A DNA stretch of 64,000 bases, taken from NCBI RefSeq assembly GCF_022664465.1, contig NZ_JAKREV010000001.1, forward strand, positions 806,001-870,000, given 5' to 3'. The translations under genes and the position numbers were made by a program. Positions 17,348 to 27,726 of this stretch are shown piece by piece; position 1 is the stretch's first letter; every line of letters starts with the position of its first letter. This stretch comes from Sphingomonas hankookensis (GTDB lineage: Bacteria; Pseudomonadota; Alphaproteobacteria; Sphingomonadales; Sphingomonadaceae). The notes under the pieces were generated by a model, which saw only the letters and a list, made by a program, of their open reading frames with translations, had not been told where the DNA came from and searched no databases.

Positions 17348-18712
17348 TTAGCGCAAGCGTCCGCCCTTGAGCTTCGCCTTCTTGATGAGGTCGCCATACT
17401 GGTGCGCCAGCAAGTGCGACTGGATCTGCGTCACCGTGTCCATCGTGACGTTGACCACGATGAGCAGGCTGGTGCCGCCCAGATAGAAGGGGATCGACAG
17501 CGCCGATACCAGATATTCCGGCAACAGGCAGATAATGACCAGATAGGCCGCGCCGATCACCGTGATCCGGGTCAGGACGTAATCGAAGTAATTCTCGGTA
17601 TTCTTGCCCGGGCGAATGCCGGGGACGAACCCGCCATAGCGCTTCAGGTTGTCGGCGGTCTCTTCGGGATTGAAGACGATCGCGGTGTAGAAGAACGAGA
17701 AGAACACGATGCCCGCGCCGTACAGCAGCATGTACAGCGGCTGGCCGTGCGCCAGATACTGATTGAGCGTGATGATGAAATCGCCCCAGCGGCTCTCGCC
17801 CGCGGTCGCTTGCCCCGCGAACTGGGTGATCGTCACCGGCATCAGCAGCAGCGAGGAAGCGAAGATCGGCGGGATCACGCCCGCGGTGTTGATCTTGAGC
17901 GGCAGGTGGCTGCGATCGGCCTGCACCCCGCGCGCCGTCTGGCGCTTGGGATACTGGATCAGGATGCGGCGCTGCGCCCGCTCCATGAAGCAGATGAACA
18001 GGACGAGCCCGGCGACCGCGACGACGATACCGATCAGCGTGATCGGGTTCATCGTGCCCGACCGGCTGCCCTCGAACAGCTGCAGCAGCGTCGTCGGCAG
18101 ATGGGCGACGATGCCGGCCATGATGATCAGCGAAATGCCGTTGCCGATGCCGCGGCTGGTGATCTGCTCACCCAGCCACATCAGGAACATCGTACCGCCG
18201 ATCAGCGAGATGACCGCCGCGACGCGGAAGGTCATGCCCGGCTCAATCACCGCCTGCGCGCCGGCCGAGGCGCCGAACGCCTCCAGCCCGACGGCGATGG
18301 TATAGCCCTGGATCGCGGTCAGCAGCACCGTGCCGTAGCGGGTATATTGGTTGAGCTTCTTGCGCCCTGATTCGCCTTCCTTCTTGATGGCGGCAAGCTG
18401 CGGGCTGAGCGAGGTCGCAAGCTGCACGACGATCGACGCGGTGATATAGGGCATGACGCCCAGCGCGACGACCGACATGCGCGTCAGCGCACCGCCCGAA
18501 AAGGTGTTGAAGAAGTCGAGAACGCCGCCCTGCGTCTGGTTCGCGAGCAGGCCGAGCTGCGTCGGGTCGATGCCCGGCAGCGGCACATAGCTCAGCATAC
18601 GGAACACGATCAGTGCCCCAAGCGTAAACCACAGGCGCTTCTTCAGTTCGGTCGCCTGACCGAATTTCGACAGATTGAGATTGGTCGCAAGACCGTCTGA
18701 GGCGGCTGCCAT
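17348..18712 (-). CDS. secY: Protein translocase subunit SecY
   Basis: A 454-residue inner-membrane channel protein with about ten hydrophobic segments. Family marks are the N-terminal region ending LGALIVFRMLSYVPLPGIDP, the plug region after it, the cytoplasmic loop YPKRQTARGVQADRSHLPLK, FFYTAIVFNPEETADNLKRYGGFVPGIRPGK in part, and the C-terminal LLIVVNVTMDTVTQIQ. Together with SecE and SecG it forms the translocon. It follows rplO after a 237-bp gap that contains a palindromic repeat. Confidence 0.97.
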   Translation of the reverse strand: MAAASDGLATNLNLSKFGQATELKKRLWFTLGALIVFRMLSYVPLPGIDPTQLGLLANQTQGGVLDFFNTFSGGALTRMSVVALGVMPYITASIVVQLATSLSPQLAAIKKEGESGRKKLNQYTRYGTVLLTAIQGYTIAVGLEAFGASAGAQAVIEPGMTFRVAAVISLIGGTMFLMWLGEQITSRGIGNGISLIIMAGIVAHLPTTLLQLFEGSRSGTMNPITLIGIVVAVAGLVLFICFMERAQRRILIQYPKRQTARGVQADRSHLPLKINTAGVIPPIFASSLLLMPVTITQFAGQATAGESRWGDFIITLNQYLAHGQPLYMLLYGAGIVFFSFFYTAIVFNPEETADNLKRYGGFVPGIRPGKNTENYFDYVLTRITVIGAAYLVIICLLPEYLVSALSIPFYLGGTSLLIVVNVTMDTVTQIQSHLLAHQYGDLIKKAKLKGGRLR

Positions 18713-18825
18713 GGATATGTCCCGAATGATGCTGGCGGGCCATCAACCCACCCCCCGGGCGACCATATAGGGGTTGCTGCCGGGATGTCTAAGGGGGGAG
18801 CGCTAACCCTCTTAGGAAACCGTCA

Positions 18826-18934
18826 GGTTCGAGCAGCTTCGAGCGCAGTCGAGAAGCGTCTGTCGAGAACGGGCCGCCCAGCGGAACCCCGTTCTCGATA
18901 CGCGCTCTCGACAGGCTCGATCGCTATTCGAACC
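18826..18934. repeat. Palindromic repeat, family 4 (copy a) inside the spc operon
   Basis: The ends GGTTCGA and TCGAACC are inverted, and inside are further inverted blocks (CTGTCGAGAACGGG with CCCGTTCTCGATACG). It lies in the transcribed gap between rplO and secY. Another copy begins at 63971 with the same first 19 bases (GGTTCGAGCAGCTTCGAGC). Confidence 0.75.
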
Positions 18935-18949
18935 GAACGGGAGCGGGTG

Positions 18950-19480
18950 TTACGCGTGCGCAGCCTTCTTGGCGGCGAGCGTCTTGCCCTTCTTCGCAGC
19001 GGCCTTTTCGTGCGCGGGCACGACTTCGATCACCGACACCGAGCCACCGGCCTTTTCGACCGCTTCGATCGCCGACTTCGACGCGCCGGCGACGGTGAAG
19101 GCCAGCTTCACGTTCAGTTCGCCCTTGCCGAGCAGACGGACGCCGTCCTTGCCACCACGGGCGAGGTTCGCGGCCTTCAGCGCGGCGTGGTCCAATGCGG
19201 CACCGGCTTCGATCTTGCCGGCGTCGACCGCCTTCTGGATCGCACCGAGGTTCACTTCGGCATAATCCTTGGCGAAGATGTTGTTGAAGCCGCGCTTCGG
19301 GATGCGCATGTGGAGCGGCATCTGGCCGCCTTCGAAGCCGGCGATCGAGACGCCTTCGCGGCTCTTCTGACCCTTCTGGCCGCGACCGGCGGTCTTGCCC
19401 TTGCCCGAGCCGATGCCGCGTCCGACGCGCATCTTGCTCTTGCGGGCGCCTGCATTGTCGCGGATTTCGTTGAGTTTCAT
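18950..19480 (-). CDS. rplO: 50S ribosomal protein L15
   Basis: About 176 residues from the ATG at 19480 ([20 protein letters not shown]). The Gly/Lys-rich N-terminal part with [19 protein letters not shown] and the following [18 protein letters not shown] are diagnostic. L15 is a late-assembling large-subunit protein. The C-terminus is Ala/Lys-rich ([17 protein letters not shown]), a longer tail than in E. coli. A terminator-like hairpin precedes it. Confidence 0.97.
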   Translation of the reverse strand: MKLNEIRDNAGARKSKMRVGRGIGSGKGKTAGRGQKGQKSREGVSIAGFEGGQMPLHMRIPKRGFNNIFAKDYAEVNLGAIQKAVDAGKIEAGAALDHAALKAANLARGGKDGVRLLGKGELNVKLAFTVAGASKSAIEAVEKAGGSVSVIEVVPAHEKAAAKKGKTLAAKKAAHA

Positions 19481-19509
19481 GTGTTGCACTCGCTTTCGCT
19501 ATGTTCGCG

Positions 19510-19547
19510 CTGAATAAATGAGGAAGGGGGCCGCTTAGCCCCCTTCC
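19510..19547 (-). terminator. Terminator-like hairpin between rpmD and rplO
   Basis: A perfect 10-bp stem GGAAGGGGGC/GCCCCCTTCC with a 6-base loop (19522-19547), followed on the minus strand by TCATTTATTC. It sits 30-55 bp before the rplO start within the spc operon, so it may act as a partial terminator or attenuator. Confidence 0.55.
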
Positions 19548-19577
19548 CCGTATTTGTCACCGGTAAAGGTAGAAGGC

Positions 19578-19754
19578 TCAGCCTTCGACCGACACCATGT
19601 GCTGCACCTTGCGGATCATGCCGCGCACCTCGGGGGTGTCGGTCAGTTCCACGGTCTTGTGCATCTTGTTGAGGCCGAGACCGATCAGCGTCGCGCGCTG
19701 GTCCTTGGTCCGGCGGATCGGCGACCCGGTCTGGGTGATCTTGACGGTTGCCAT
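19578..19754 (-). CDS. rpmD: 50S ribosomal protein L30
   Basis: A 58-residue protein, [20 protein letters not shown] at its start and [20 protein letters not shown] in the middle, ending [10 protein letters not shown]. This is the complete short bacterial L30. It starts 6 bp after the rpsE stop and precedes rplO, its conserved position. Confidence 0.96.
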   Translation of the reverse strand: MATVKITQTGSPIRRTKDQRATLIGLGLNKMHKTVELTDTPEVRGMIRKVQHMVSVEG

Positions 19755-19760
19755 CGCTCG

Positions 19761-20492
19761 TTACTCCACGATCGCCGCGGCATCAGCCTCGGCGGTCTGC
19801 GATCCGCCACGACCCAGCAGGTCGGCGATCTTCTTGCCGCGACGCTGGGCCACCGCCTTCGGCGACGACTGGTCGTTCAGCGCCTCGAAGGTCGCGCGGA
19901 TCATGTTGTACGGGTTCGACGTGCCGACCGACTTGGTCACGACGTCGGCCACGCCCAGCGATTCGAAGATGGCGCGCATCGGGCCACCCGCGATGATGCC
20001 GGTACCGGCAGGCGCCGAACGCAGCGTCACGCGACCGGCACCGAAGTGGCCGTTGCCGTCATGGTGCAGCGTGCGACCGTCCTTGAGCGGAACGCGGACC
20101 ATCGCCTTCTTGGCAGCGGCGGTCGCCTTCGAGATGGCTTCCGGCACTTCGCGCGCCTTGCCATGCCCGAAACCGACGCGGCCCTTGCCGTCGCCGACGA
20201 CGACGAGCGCTGCGAAACCGAAGCGCTTGCCGCCCTTCACGGTCTTCGACACGCGGTTGATGTGTACGAGCTTTTCGATCAGCTCTTCGCCACCATCGTC
20301 CTGGCCGCCACGACGGTCGTCGCGACGCCCGCCACGGTTGCCGTCACGACCACCGCGACCGCCGCCGCCGGGACCACCCGGACCGCCGCGACCGCGACCG
20401 CCACGGGGACCACGGCCCTGCGGCTGCTCGCCACCCGGCGCGGCCGACACGTCGGCGGCGGGGGTTTCGGCCTGATTGTTTTCGTCAGCCAT
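19761..20492 (-). CDS. rpsE: 30S ribosomal protein S5 with RGG-rich N-terminal extension
   Basis: 243 residues, against about 166 in E. coli. The standard S5 core begins at about residue 69 ([20 protein letters not shown]) and includes [16 protein letters not shown] [18 protein letters not shown] and [13 protein letters not shown]. The extra N-terminal region is acidic and then strongly Gly/Arg-rich with RGG and GGRGG repeats, predicted disordered and likely able to bind RNA. S5 acts in decoding accuracy and mRNA unwinding. It is 3 bp from rplR and 6 bp from rpmD. Confidence 0.96.
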   Translation of the reverse strand: MADENNQAETPAADVSAAPGGEQPQGRGPRGGRGRGGPGGPGGGGRGGRDGNRGGRRDDRRGGQDDGGEELIEKLVHINRVSKTVKGGKRFGFAALVVVGDGKGRVGFGHGKAREVPEAISKATAAAKKAMVRVPLKDGRTLHHDGNGHFGAGRVTLRSAPAGTGIIAGGPMRAIFESLGVADVVTKSVGTSNPYNMIRATFEALNDQSSPKAVAQRRGKKIADLLGRGGSQTAEADAAAIVE

Positions 20493-20495
20493 GTC

Positions 20496-20852
20496 TTAGA
20501 ACTCCAATCCGGCTTCGCGGGCGGCCTCGGCCAGCGCCTTGACGCGGCCGTGGAACAGGAAGCCGCCACGGTCGAACACGACCTGCGTCACGCCGGCGGC
20601 CTTCGCCGCTTCCGCAACGCGGGTACCGACGCCCTTGGCGGCATCGACATTCGCGCCCGAGGTGCCACGCACGTCCTTTTCTAGGGTCGATGCGGCAGCG
20701 ACCGTACGGCCGGCTGCGTCGTCGATGACCTGGGCATAGATGTGCTTGCCCGAACGATGGATCGAGAGCCGCGCACGGCCACCCGAACGCGCCTTCAGCG
20801 CGGTGCGATTGCGCCGACGGCGCTTCTCGAAGAGGGAGAGACCCTTGGTCAT
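20496..20852 (-). CDS. rplR: 50S ribosomal protein L18
   Basis: 118 residues, beginning [20 protein letters not shown] and containing [18 protein letters not shown] and [20 protein letters not shown], the 5S rRNA-binding L18 signature. Its start overlaps the rplF stop by one base, so the two are translationally coupled. Normal length. Confidence 0.97.
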   Translation of the reverse strand: MTKGLSLFEKRRRRNRTALKARSGGRARLSIHRSGKHIYAQVIDDAAGRTVAAASTLEKDVRGTSGANVDAAKGVGTRVAEAAKAAGVTQVVFDRGGFLFHGRVKALAEAAREAGLEF

Positions 20853-21385
20853 TACTTCTTCTTCCCTTCCTTGCGGAAGATGAACTCGCCGTCGTACTTG
20901 ATGCCCTTGCCCTTGTACGGCTCGGGCTTACGCCAACGACGGATCTCGGCAGCGATCTGACCGACCTTCTGCTTGTCGATCCCGCTGATTTCGATCGTGG
21001 TCTGATCGGGCGTCTTGATCTCGATGCCTTCCGGCACGTCGATGTTGACGTCGTGGCTGTAGCCGAGCTGCAGCTTCAGGTTCTTGCCCTGGGCCGCGGC
21101 GCGATAGCCGACGCCGGTGATCAGCAGCTTCTTGGTGAAGCCGGTCGTCACGCCGGTGATCAGGTTCTGCACGAGCGTGCGCTGCATGCCCCAGAACGCG
21201 CGCGCGCGCTTGGTTTCGTTGGCCGGCTGCACCGAGATGCTGTCGCCTTCGACGGCATAGGCGATGTCGTCCGCCAGCGGCAACGTCAGCGTGCCCTTGG
21301 GGCCCTTAACGCTCAGCTCGCGCCCTGCAATGTTGGCGGTCACGCCGGCCGGAACCGGGACTGCCTTCTTACCGATGCGGCTCAT
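20852..21385 (-). CDS. rplF: 50S ribosomal protein L6
   Basis: 177 residues with [20 protein letters not shown] at the start, [13 protein letters not shown] in the middle, and the C-terminal [12 protein letters not shown] block that contacts the sarcin-ricin region near the factor-binding site. It overlaps rpsH and rplR by one base each. Normal length. Confidence 0.98.
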   Translation of the reverse strand: MSRIGKKAVPVPAGVTANIAGRELSVKGPKGTLTLPLADDIAYAVEGDSISVQPANETKRARAFWGMQRTLVQNLITGVTTGFTKKLLITGVGYRAAAQGKNLKLQLGYSHDVNIDVPEGIEIKTPDQTTIEISGIDKQKVGQIAAEIRRWRKPEPYKGKGIKYDGEFIFRKEGKKK

Positions 21386-21780
21386 CAGAAGACCTCCGCG
21401 AGCACTTCGCCACCGACATTCTGTTCGCGCGCTTCGGCGTCGGACAGAACGCCACGCGGCGTCGAGACGATGGTGATGCCAAGGCCGTTGCGGACCTTCG
21501 GCAGTTCCTGCGAACCCGAATAGACGCGGCGGCCGGGCTTCGAGACGCGCGCGACGTGCTTGATCGCCGGCTGGCCTTCGAAATACTTCAGCTCGATGCG
21601 GATGCCGGCCGCGGGGCCCATCTGCTCTTCGCTGTAGCCACGGATATAGCCCTCGCGCTGCAACACGTCGAGGACACGGGCCCGCAACTTGCTGGCAGGC
21701 GTCAGGACGGAGTCCTTGCGCGCGCGCTGGCCGTTGCGGATGCGGGTGAGCATGTCACCCAGGGGATCGGTCAATGCCAT
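21385..21780 (-). CDS. rpsH: 30S ribosomal protein S8
   Basis: 131 residues; [20 protein letters not shown] and the C-terminal [20 protein letters not shown] are typical. In E. coli S8 represses the spc operon by binding a 16S-like hairpin near rplE; a conserved-looking hairpin precedes rpsN here, but I cannot show that it is an S8 site. It overlaps rplF by one base. Confidence 0.98.
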   Translation of the reverse strand: MALTDPLGDMLTRIRNGQRARKDSVLTPASKLRARVLDVLQREGYIRGYSEEQMGPAAGIRIELKYFEGQPAIKHVARVSKPGRRVYSGSQELPKVRNGLGITIVSTPRGVLSDAEAREQNVGGEVLAEVF

Positions 21781-21791
21781 TGCTGTGTTCC

Positions 21792-22097
21792 TTACCAGCT
21801 CGACTTCGTGACGCCGGGGATCAGGCCCTTGTTGGCCAGCTCACGCAGCATGACGCGGGCGAGACGGAACTTGCGATAATAGCCGCGGGGACGCCCCGTC
21901 AGCTCGCAACGGTTGCGGATGCGGGTCGGATTCCCGTTGCGGGGAATCTCGGCCATCTTCAGCCGCGCGATCAGGCGCTCGGTTTCGTCGAGCGACTGGT
22001 CGGCTGCGATCGCCTTCAGCTTCGCATATTTGGGTGCGAACTTCTTGACGAGGGCGCGACGGCGCTCGTTCTTGTTCACGGAACTCAGTTTCGCCAT
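21792..22097 (-). CDS. rpsN: 30S ribosomal protein S14 (zinc-free type)
   Basis: 101 residues beginning [20 protein letters not shown], with [14 protein letters not shown] near the C-terminus. It lacks the two CxxC motifs of the short zinc-binding form and is the long C-minus type. It lies between rplE and rpsH, 11 bp before rpsH. Confidence 0.97.
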   Translation of the reverse strand: MAKLSSVNKNERRRALVKKFAPKYAKLKAIAADQSLDETERLIARLKMAEIPRNGNPTRIRNRCELTGRPRGYYRKFRLARVMLRELANKGLIPGVTKSSW

Positions 22098-22126
22098 GGA
22101 CTTAAGCTCTCTTCGTTAAAGCGCAG

Positions 22127-22152
22127 ACCGCTCCCCGGCGAAGGGGAGCGGT
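22127..22152 (-). other. Perfect hairpin between rplE and rpsN
   Basis: A 10-bp stem ACCGCTCCCC/GGGGAGCGGT with a 6-base loop lies 5 bp beyond the rplE stop. On the minus strand it is followed by CTGCGCTTTAACG, with no proper T-run. It could be a stability or regulatory structure. Confidence 0.6.
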
Positions 22153-22157
22153 ATTGG

Positions 22158-22742
22158 TTATGCCGCCTTCTTTTCCTCGGCACCCTCTTCCTGCGGGAAG
22201 GGGAAACCGAAGAGACGCAGAAGCTCGCGAGCCTCCTCGTCGGTCTTGGCGGTAGTGGTCACGATCACATCCATGCCGCGCACCTTGTCGATGCGGTCAT
22301 AGTTGATTTCGGGGAACACGATCTGTTCCTTGATGCCGCAGGCATAGTTGCCACGGCCGTCGAACGACTTCGGGTTCAGGCCACGAAAGTCGCGAACGCG
22401 GGGAAGCGCGATGGTGATGAAGCGATCGAGGAATTCGTACATCCGCTCGCGGCGCAGCGTGACCTTGCAGCCGATCGCCATGCCTTCGCGCAGCTTGAAC
22501 TGCGCGATCGACTTCTTCGCCTTCGTGACGACAGGCTTCTGGCCGGCGATCAGTTCCATTTCGGAGCTGGCCTGCTCGACCTTCTTCTTGTCCTGCGTCG
22601 CTTCGCCGACGCCCATGTTCAGGACGATCTTGTCGAGACGCGGGATTTCCATCACGTTCTTGTAACCGAACTTGTCGGTCATCGCCTTCACGATGCGATC
22701 GTCATAGATCGCCTTCATGCGCGGCTTGTATGCATCAGCCAT
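22158..22742 (-). CDS. rplE: 50S ribosomal protein L5
   Basis: 194 residues with [31 protein letters not shown] and [19 protein letters not shown], the 5S rRNA and P-site tRNA contacting L5 core. The C-terminus adds a short acidic/alanine tail ([10 protein letters not shown]). The start overlaps the rplX stop by 8 bp. Confidence 0.98.
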   Translation of the reverse strand: MADAYKPRMKAIYDDRIVKAMTDKFGYKNVMEIPRLDKIVLNMGVGEATQDKKKVEQASSEMELIAGQKPVVTKAKKSIAQFKLREGMAIGCKVTLRRERMYEFLDRFITIALPRVRDFRGLNPKSFDGRGNYACGIKEQIVFPEINYDRIDKVRGMDVIVTTTAKTDEEARELLRLFGFPFPQEEGAEEKKAA

Positions 22743-23049
22743 TGATGACCTCCCCGCCCTTCACGGCGACCCGAACCTTCTTGCCGTCACGCTCTTCGAA
22801 GCGAACGCGCGTCGGCTTGCCGTCGACGACATGCGCGACCTTGCTGACGTGCATCGGCGCTTCGACACGCACCAGACCACCCTGCGGGTCGGCCTGGTTA
22901 GGCTTCTTGTGGCGCACGGCGATGTTCACGCCGGACACGACAACCTTGCCGTCCTTCGGCATCGACTGGGTGACCTGGCCGGTCTTGCCCTTGTCCTTGC
23001 CCGACAGGACGATCACGGTGTCGCCCTTCTTGATCTTCGCAGCAGCCAT
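22735..23049 (-). CDS. rplX: 50S ribosomal protein L24
   Basis: 104 residues with the KOW motif early ([20 protein letters not shown]) and the basic middle [15 protein letters not shown]24 starts large-subunit assembly. It overlaps rplN by one base and rplE by 8, so the three are coupled. Confidence 0.98.
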   Translation of the reverse strand: MAAAKIKKGDTVIVLSGKDKGKTGQVTQSMPKDGKVVVSGVNIAVRHKKPNQADPQGGLVRVEAPMHVSKVAHVVDGKPTRVRFEERDGKKVRVAVKGGEVING

Positions 23050-23417
23050 TACAGCACCTCAGGGGCGAGCGAGATGATCTTCATGAAGCCCTTCGAGCGC
23101 AGCTCGCGGACCACCGGGCCAAAGATACGGGTGCCGATCGGCTCCTCGTTCTTGTTGACCAGCACCGCGGCATTGCCGTCGAAACGGATCACCGAACCGT
23201 CGGTGCGACGGATGTCCTTGGCGGTGCGAACGATGACGGCGCGATGCACGTCACCCTTCTTCACGCGGCCGCGCGGAGCGGCTTCCTTGATGCTGACGAC
23301 GATGACGTCACCGACACCCGCCACGCGGCGCTTGGACCCGCCAAGCACCTTGATGCACTGCACCCGCTTCGCGCCGCTGTTGTCTGCGACGTCGAGATTG
23401 GATTGCATCTGAATCAT
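23049..23417 (-). CDS. rplN: 50S ribosomal protein L14
   Basis: 122 residues with [20 protein letters not shown] at the start and [16 protein letters not shown] in the middle, the standard L14. It is the first gene of the spc unit, preceded by a 214-bp gap with a candidate promoter and a terminator-like hairpin. Confidence 0.98.
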   Translation of the reverse strand: MIQMQSNLDVADNSGAKRVQCIKVLGGSKRRVAGVGDVIVVSIKEAAPRGRVKKGDVHRAVIVRTAKDIRRTDGSVIRFDGNAAVLVNKNEEPIGTRIFGPVVRELRSKGFMKIISLAPEVL

Positions 23418-23468
23418 GGATGCGATTCCTTACCCTATGGGGCCGATTCCGACCGGACCCCGCCTGCT

Positions 23469-23507
23469 AAAAATGAACCCCCGGCTGCGGGCATACCGCG
23501 CCGGGGG
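23469..23507 (-). terminator. Terminator-like hairpin between rpsQ and rplN
   Basis: The outer stem CCCCCGGC/GCCGGGGG (23478-23485 and 23500-23507) encloses a smaller GCGG/CCGC stem and is followed on the minus strand by TTCATTTTTAG. It marks a probable S10-spc operon boundary. A separate perfect 12-bp hairpin (GGGGCGGGGGTT type) lies nearer to rpsQ. Confidence 0.65.
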
Positions 23508-23514
23508 GAGCGGC

Positions 23515-23543
23515 CCATTAACCGCCCCATGGCGAAAAGGCAA
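23515..23543 (-). promoter_or_regulatory. Candidate promoter of the spc operon (rplN)
   Basis: On the minus strand TTGCCT, a 17-bp spacer and TAATGG. The predicted start lies only a few bases before the hairpin at 23478-23507, so the hairpin would form the very 5' end of the transcript. Confidence 0.45.
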
Positions 23544-23631
23544 GCGCCTCTCCGCGAATGTTCGTTACCTCCGGGCCTGACCCCGGAATTGCGTACGGGG
23601 CGGGGGTTGGAAACCCCCGCCCCGCAAAGGC

Positions 23632-23904
23632 TTACGCCTCGGCTGCGACTTCCGCCGGCGTCGCGTGGGTGTTGACCCGCTCGATCACCTTCCAGGTCTT
23701 CAGCTTCGAGATCGGCGCGGTCTCTTCGATGCGCACGGTCTCGCCTTCGCGATACTCATTGCCCTCGTCATGGGCATGGTACTTCTTCGAACGGCGGATG
23801 ATCTTGCCATAGAGCGGGTGCTTGACCTTCCGCTCCACGCTCACCACCACCGTCTTGTCGGTCTTGTCCGAGACGATCATCCCGGTCAGCACGCGCTTCG
23901 GCAT
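23632..23904 (-). CDS. rpsQ: 30S ribosomal protein S17
   Basis: 90 residues starting [20 protein letters not shown] with [20 protein letters not shown], the OB-fold primary 16S rRNA-binding protein. Its C-terminus has a short Ala/Glu tail. It is the last gene of the S10 unit, before the 214-bp gap to rplN. Confidence 0.97.
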   Translation of the reverse strand: MPKRVLTGMIVSDKTDKTVVVSVERKVKHPLYGKIIRRSKKYHAHDEGNEYREGETVRIEETAPISKLKTWKVIERVNTHATPAEVAAEA

Positions 23905-23915
23905 GTCTCTCGTCC

Positions 23916-24119
23916 TTACTTGTCGGACGAGCGCGAACGCTCGCCCTGCAGCGTCTTGATCCGCGCGATGTCGCGACGGACTTCCTTCACGCGGGTCGGC
24001 TTTTCCAGCTGGCTGGTCGCCGCCTGGAAACGGAGGTTGAACGCCTCACGCTTCAGGCTGGTCAACTCATCGACCAGCTGGTCGTCGCTCTTGGCGCGAA
24101 GATCGGTTGCCTTCGTCAT
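23916..24119 (-). CDS. rpmC: 50S ribosomal protein L29
   Basis: 67 residues from the ATG at 24119 ([20 protein letters not shown]), chosen over a TTG two codons earlier because GGAGG is well spaced for it. [20 protein letters not shown] is the typical two-helix L29 core. It lies near the tunnel exit, a docking site for trigger factor and SRP. It starts 2 bp after the rplP stop. Confidence 0.96.
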   Translation of the reverse strand: MTKATDLRAKSDDQLVDELTSLKREAFNLRFQAATSQLEKPTRVKEVRRDIARIKTLQGERSRSSDK

Positions 24120-24121
24120 TT

Positions 24122-24553
24122 TCAACCCTCCAGGTGCGAGGTGTCGCCCAGACGGGCAACGACCTTGACCGCGATCGGCAGCTTCATCGCGGCGCGCGAG
24201 AACGCTTCCGCGGCGAGCGGGCCGGGCACGCCGTCCAGTTCGAACAGGATGCGACCCGGCTTGACGCGAGCGACCCAGAATTCGGGCGAACCCTTGCCCG
24301 AGCCCATGCGGACTTCGGCAGGCTTCGACGACACCGGCAGATCCGGGAAGATCCGGATCCAGAGGCGACCCTGGCGCTTGATGTGGCGGGTGATCGCGCG
24401 GCGAGCCGCTTCGATCTGACGGGCGGTGATCCGCTCGGGCTCCATCGCCTTCAGGCCATAGGACCCGAAGTTCAGCGACGTACCGCCCTTGGCATCGCCA
24501 TGGATGCGGCCCTTGAAGGCCTTGCGGAATTTGGTGCGCTTTGGTTGCAGCAT
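24122..24553 (-). CDS. rplP: 50S ribosomal protein L16
   Basis: 143 residues, [20 protein letters not shown] at the start and later [20 protein letters not shown] with RMGSGKG. L16 organises the A-site tRNA region. Its arginine that is hydroxylated in some bacteria (RMGSGKG region) is conserved. Starts 12 bp after rpsC. Confidence 0.98.
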   Translation of the reverse strand: MLQPKRTKFRKAFKGRIHGDAKGGTSLNFGSYGLKAMEPERITARQIEAARRAITRHIKRQGRLWIRIFPDLPVSSKPAEVRMGSGKGSPEFWVARVKPGRILFELDGVPGPLAAEAFSRAAMKLPIAVKVVARLGDTSHLEG

Positions 24554-24565
24554 CTCACATCATCC

Positions 24566-25275
<710 letters not shown>

Positions 25276-25276
<1 letters not shown>

Positions 25277-25653
25277 TACGCTTCCTCCACCTCGGACACG
25301 ACAATGCGCACGCGGCTGAACGGCTTCAGGATGCGCGTCGACTTGCCGCGACCGCGGGTCGCGAAACGCTTCATCGTGATCGACTTGCCGACCGAGGCTT
25401 CCTTGACGACGAGTGCGTCGACGTCGAGGTTGTGGTTGTTTTCCGCATTCGCGATCGCCGAAGCGAGGCACTTGCGGACATCGACCGCCATCGCCTTCTT
25501 CGAGAAGGCGAGGATGTTCATCGCGTCACCGGCCTTGCGGTTGCGGATCAGCGCGGCGACGAGGTTCAGCTTCTGCGCCGAGCCGCGAACCTGCGTCGCG
25601 ACGGCCAGAGCTTCCTTGTCACCGACGCGGCGGGGTGCTGCCTGCTTGCTCAT
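25276..25653 (-). CDS. rplV: 50S ribosomal protein L22
   Basis: 125 residues with [20 protein letters not shown] and the C-terminal beta-hairpin region [20 protein letters not shown], which lines the exit tunnel. No insertion or deletion is apparent in the hairpin. It overlaps rpsS and rpsC by one base each. Confidence 0.98.
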
Positions 25654-25931
25654 CAGCGCTTGCCCTTCTTGTCAGCGGCGTGGCCGGGGAAGAAGCGCGT
25701 CGGCGCGAACTCACCGAGCTTCATGCCCACCATGTCCTCGTTGACCGAAACCGGCACGAACTTGCGGCCATTATAGACGTTGAACGTCAGGCCGACGAAC
25801 TGCGGGAGAATCGTCGAGCGGCGCGACCAGGTCTTGATCGGGCCGGCACGGGTGCCGGCGTCCTGCGCCACTTCCGCCTTCTTCAGCAGATTGAGGTCCA
25901 CGAACGGACCCTTCCATACGGAACGAGCCAT
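25653..25931 (-). CDS. rpsS: 30S ribosomal protein S19
   Basis: 92 residues starting [20 protein letters not shown], with [20 protein letters not shown] and ending in [10 protein letters not shown]19 forms a heterodimer with S13 in the head of the small subunit. It starts 3 bp after rplB and overlaps rplV by one base. Confidence 0.98.
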   Translation of the reverse strand: MARSVWKGPFVDLNLLKKAEVAQDAGTRAGPIKTWSRRSTILPQFVGLTFNVYNGRKFVPVSVNEDMVGMKLGEFAPTRFFPGHAADKKGKR

Positions 25932-25934
25932 CGC

Positions 25935-26786
25935 TTAGCCCTTCTTCTTCGCGTGACGGCTACGGATGATCATCTTGTCCGTCGCCTTGTTATGCCGCGT
26001 GCGCGCGCCCTTGGTCGGCTTGCCCCACGGGGTGACCGGATGACGGCCGCCCGAGGTCCGGCCTTCACCACCACCGTGCGGGTGGTCGACCGGGTTCTTG
26101 GCGACACCGCGGGTCAGCGGGCGAATGCCCTTCCAGCGGTTGCGGCCGGCCTTGCCCAGATTCTGGTTCTGGTTGTCGGGGTTCGACACCGCACCGATCG
26201 TCGCCATGCAGGCGGCGTGGATGTAGCGCTGCTCACCCGAGTTCAGGCGAACGATGACCATGCCCTTGTCGCGGCCGACGACCTGCACGTACGTGCCGGC
26301 CGAACGGGCGATCTGACCGCCCTTGCCCGGCTTCATCTCGATGTTGTGGACGATCGTGCCGACCGGCACCTGGCCCAGTTCCATCGCGTTGCCCGGCTTC
26401 ACGTCGGTCTTCTTGCCCGCGATCACCTTGTCGCCGACGTTCAGACGCTGCGGCGCGATGATGTAGGCGACGCGGTCCTTGCCCGCTTCGTCCGCACCAT
26501 AGTTGATGAGCGCGATGAAGGCGGTGCGGTTGGGATCATATTCGATCCGATCCACGGTGCCTTCAACGTCCCACAGGCGACGCTTGAAGTCGATGATGCG
26601 GTAGCGCTGCTTGTGACCGCCGGCGATGCCGCGCGAGGTCACATGGCCCTTGTTGTTGCGACCGCCGGTCTTGGTCTTGCCTTCGGTCAGCGCCTTGACC
26701 GGACGGCCCTTGTACAGCGCCGAACGGTCGATCAGGACCAGGCCACGCTGCGACGGCGTGGTCGGATTATATTGCTTGAGTGCCAT
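25935..26786 (-). CDS. rplB: 50S ribosomal protein L2
   Basis: 283 residues, slightly longer than the usual 273-278. [20 protein letters not shown] at the start, then [20 protein letters not shown] and the conserved [20 protein letters not shown] with the His needed for peptidyl-transfer-centre architecture. It starts 1 bp after rplW. Confidence 0.98.
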   Translation of the reverse strand: MALKQYNPTTPSQRGLVLIDRSALYKGRPVKALTEGKTKTGGRNNKGHVTSRGIAGGHKQRYRIIDFKRRLWDVEGTVDRIEYDPNRTAFIALINYGADEAGKDRVAYIIAPQRLNVGDKVIAGKKTDVKPGNAMELGQVPVGTIVHNIEMKPGKGGQIARSAGTYVQVVGRDKGMVIVRLNSGEQRYIHAACMATIGAVSNPDNQNQNLGKAGRNRWKGIRPLTRGVAKNPVDHPHGGGEGRTSGGRHPVTPWGKPTKGARTRHNKATDKMIIRSRHAKKKG

Positions 26787-26787
26787 G

Positions 26788-27105
26788 TTACTTGGCCCCC
26801 TCGGTAATGTCGATCGACTGGCCTTCGGCCAGGGTCACGATCGCCTTCTTGAAGTCCGACCGGGTGTAGGGCGCGCCCTTCCACTTCTTGGTCTTGCCCT
26901 TGGTCACGATCGTGTTGACGCCGGTGACGGTGACGTTGAACAGCGCTTCGACCGCTGCCTTGATCTCCGGCTTCGACGCCTTGTTCGCGACCTTGAAGAC
27001 GACGGCGTTATGCTCGGAGAGCATCGTCGCCTTTTCGGTGATGTGCGGGCTCAGCACCACGTCGTAATGACGGATGTCGATAGCCGACTGCTGCTGCTTA
27101 GCCAT
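26788..27105 (-). CDS. rplW: 50S ribosomal protein L23
   Basis: 105 residues with [20 protein letters not shown] and [21 protein letters not shown]23 at the tunnel exit is the docking site for trigger factor and SRP. Its start overlaps the rplD stop by 8 bp. Confidence 0.97.
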   Translation of the reverse strand: MAKQQQSAIDIRHYDVVLSPHITEKATMLSEHNAVVFKVANKASKPEIKAAVEALFNVTVTGVNTIVTKGKTKKWKGAPYTRSDFKKAIVTLAEGQSIDITEGAK

Positions 27106-27724
27106 TGAAGCGGGCCTCCAGCTTTTCGACGGCGGCGCGGGTCAGCACCAGCGTGTCGTGCTTCAGGATGTCATAGACGTTCGCGCCACCGGCGGGCAGG
27201 ACATTGACCTGACGCAGGTTGCGGGCGGCCAGCGCGAAGCTGTTCTCGACGGCGTCGCCATCGATCACCAGCGACGTCTTGCCGAAGCCGAGCTTCGACA
27301 GGTTGCCGAGCAGGACCTGCGTCTTGCCATCGGCAACGGTCAGCTCGTCGAGAACGACCAGCGAACCCGCCTTGGCATGGCTCGACAGCGCCATCTTCAG
27401 GCCCAGTGCGCGAACCTTCTTGTTCAGGCCCGGGTTGAAGTCGCGGACGCGGGCGCCGTGCGCCTTACCACCGCCGATGAACACCGGTGCGCGGCGATCG
27501 CCGTGACGGGCGACGCCGCCGCCCTTCTGGCGACCCAGCTTCTTGCCCGAACGCGCGACGTCGGCGCGCTCGCGGGTGCCGCGGGCGGTGCCGCGACGCT
27601 TTTCGAGCTGCCACGTCACGACCCGGTGCAGGATGTCCGCACGCGGATCGAGGCCGAACACCTCGTCGTTCAGCTCGATATCGCCGCTTTCGACGGCATC
27701 GAGGGTCTGTACCTTGACCTTCAT
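27098..27724 (-). CDS. rplD: 50S ribosomal protein L4
   Basis: 208 residues with the extended loop [20 protein letters not shown] that reaches the tunnel and the C-terminal globular domain ([20 protein letters not shown]). In several bacteria L4 represses its own S10 operon by binding the leader; whether the rpsJ-rplC gap plays such a part here is unknown. It starts 2 bp after rplC. Confidence 0.98.
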   Translation of the reverse strand: MKVKVQTLDAVESGDIELNDEVFGLDPRADILHRVVTWQLEKRRGTARGTRERADVARSGKKLGRQKGGGVARHGDRRAPVFIGGGKAHGARVRDFNPGLNKKVRALGLKMALSSHAKAGSLVVLDELTVADGKTQVLLGNLSKLGFGKTSLVIDGDAVENSFALAARNLRQVNVLPAGGANVYDILKHDTLVLTRAAVEKLEARFNG

Positions 27725-27726
27725 GA

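Noticed and set aside
25277..25471. Extended S3 from a start inside rplV
   Set aside because: The canonical S3 start MGHKSNP overlaps the rplV stop and is conserved; the extension reads rplV out of frame.
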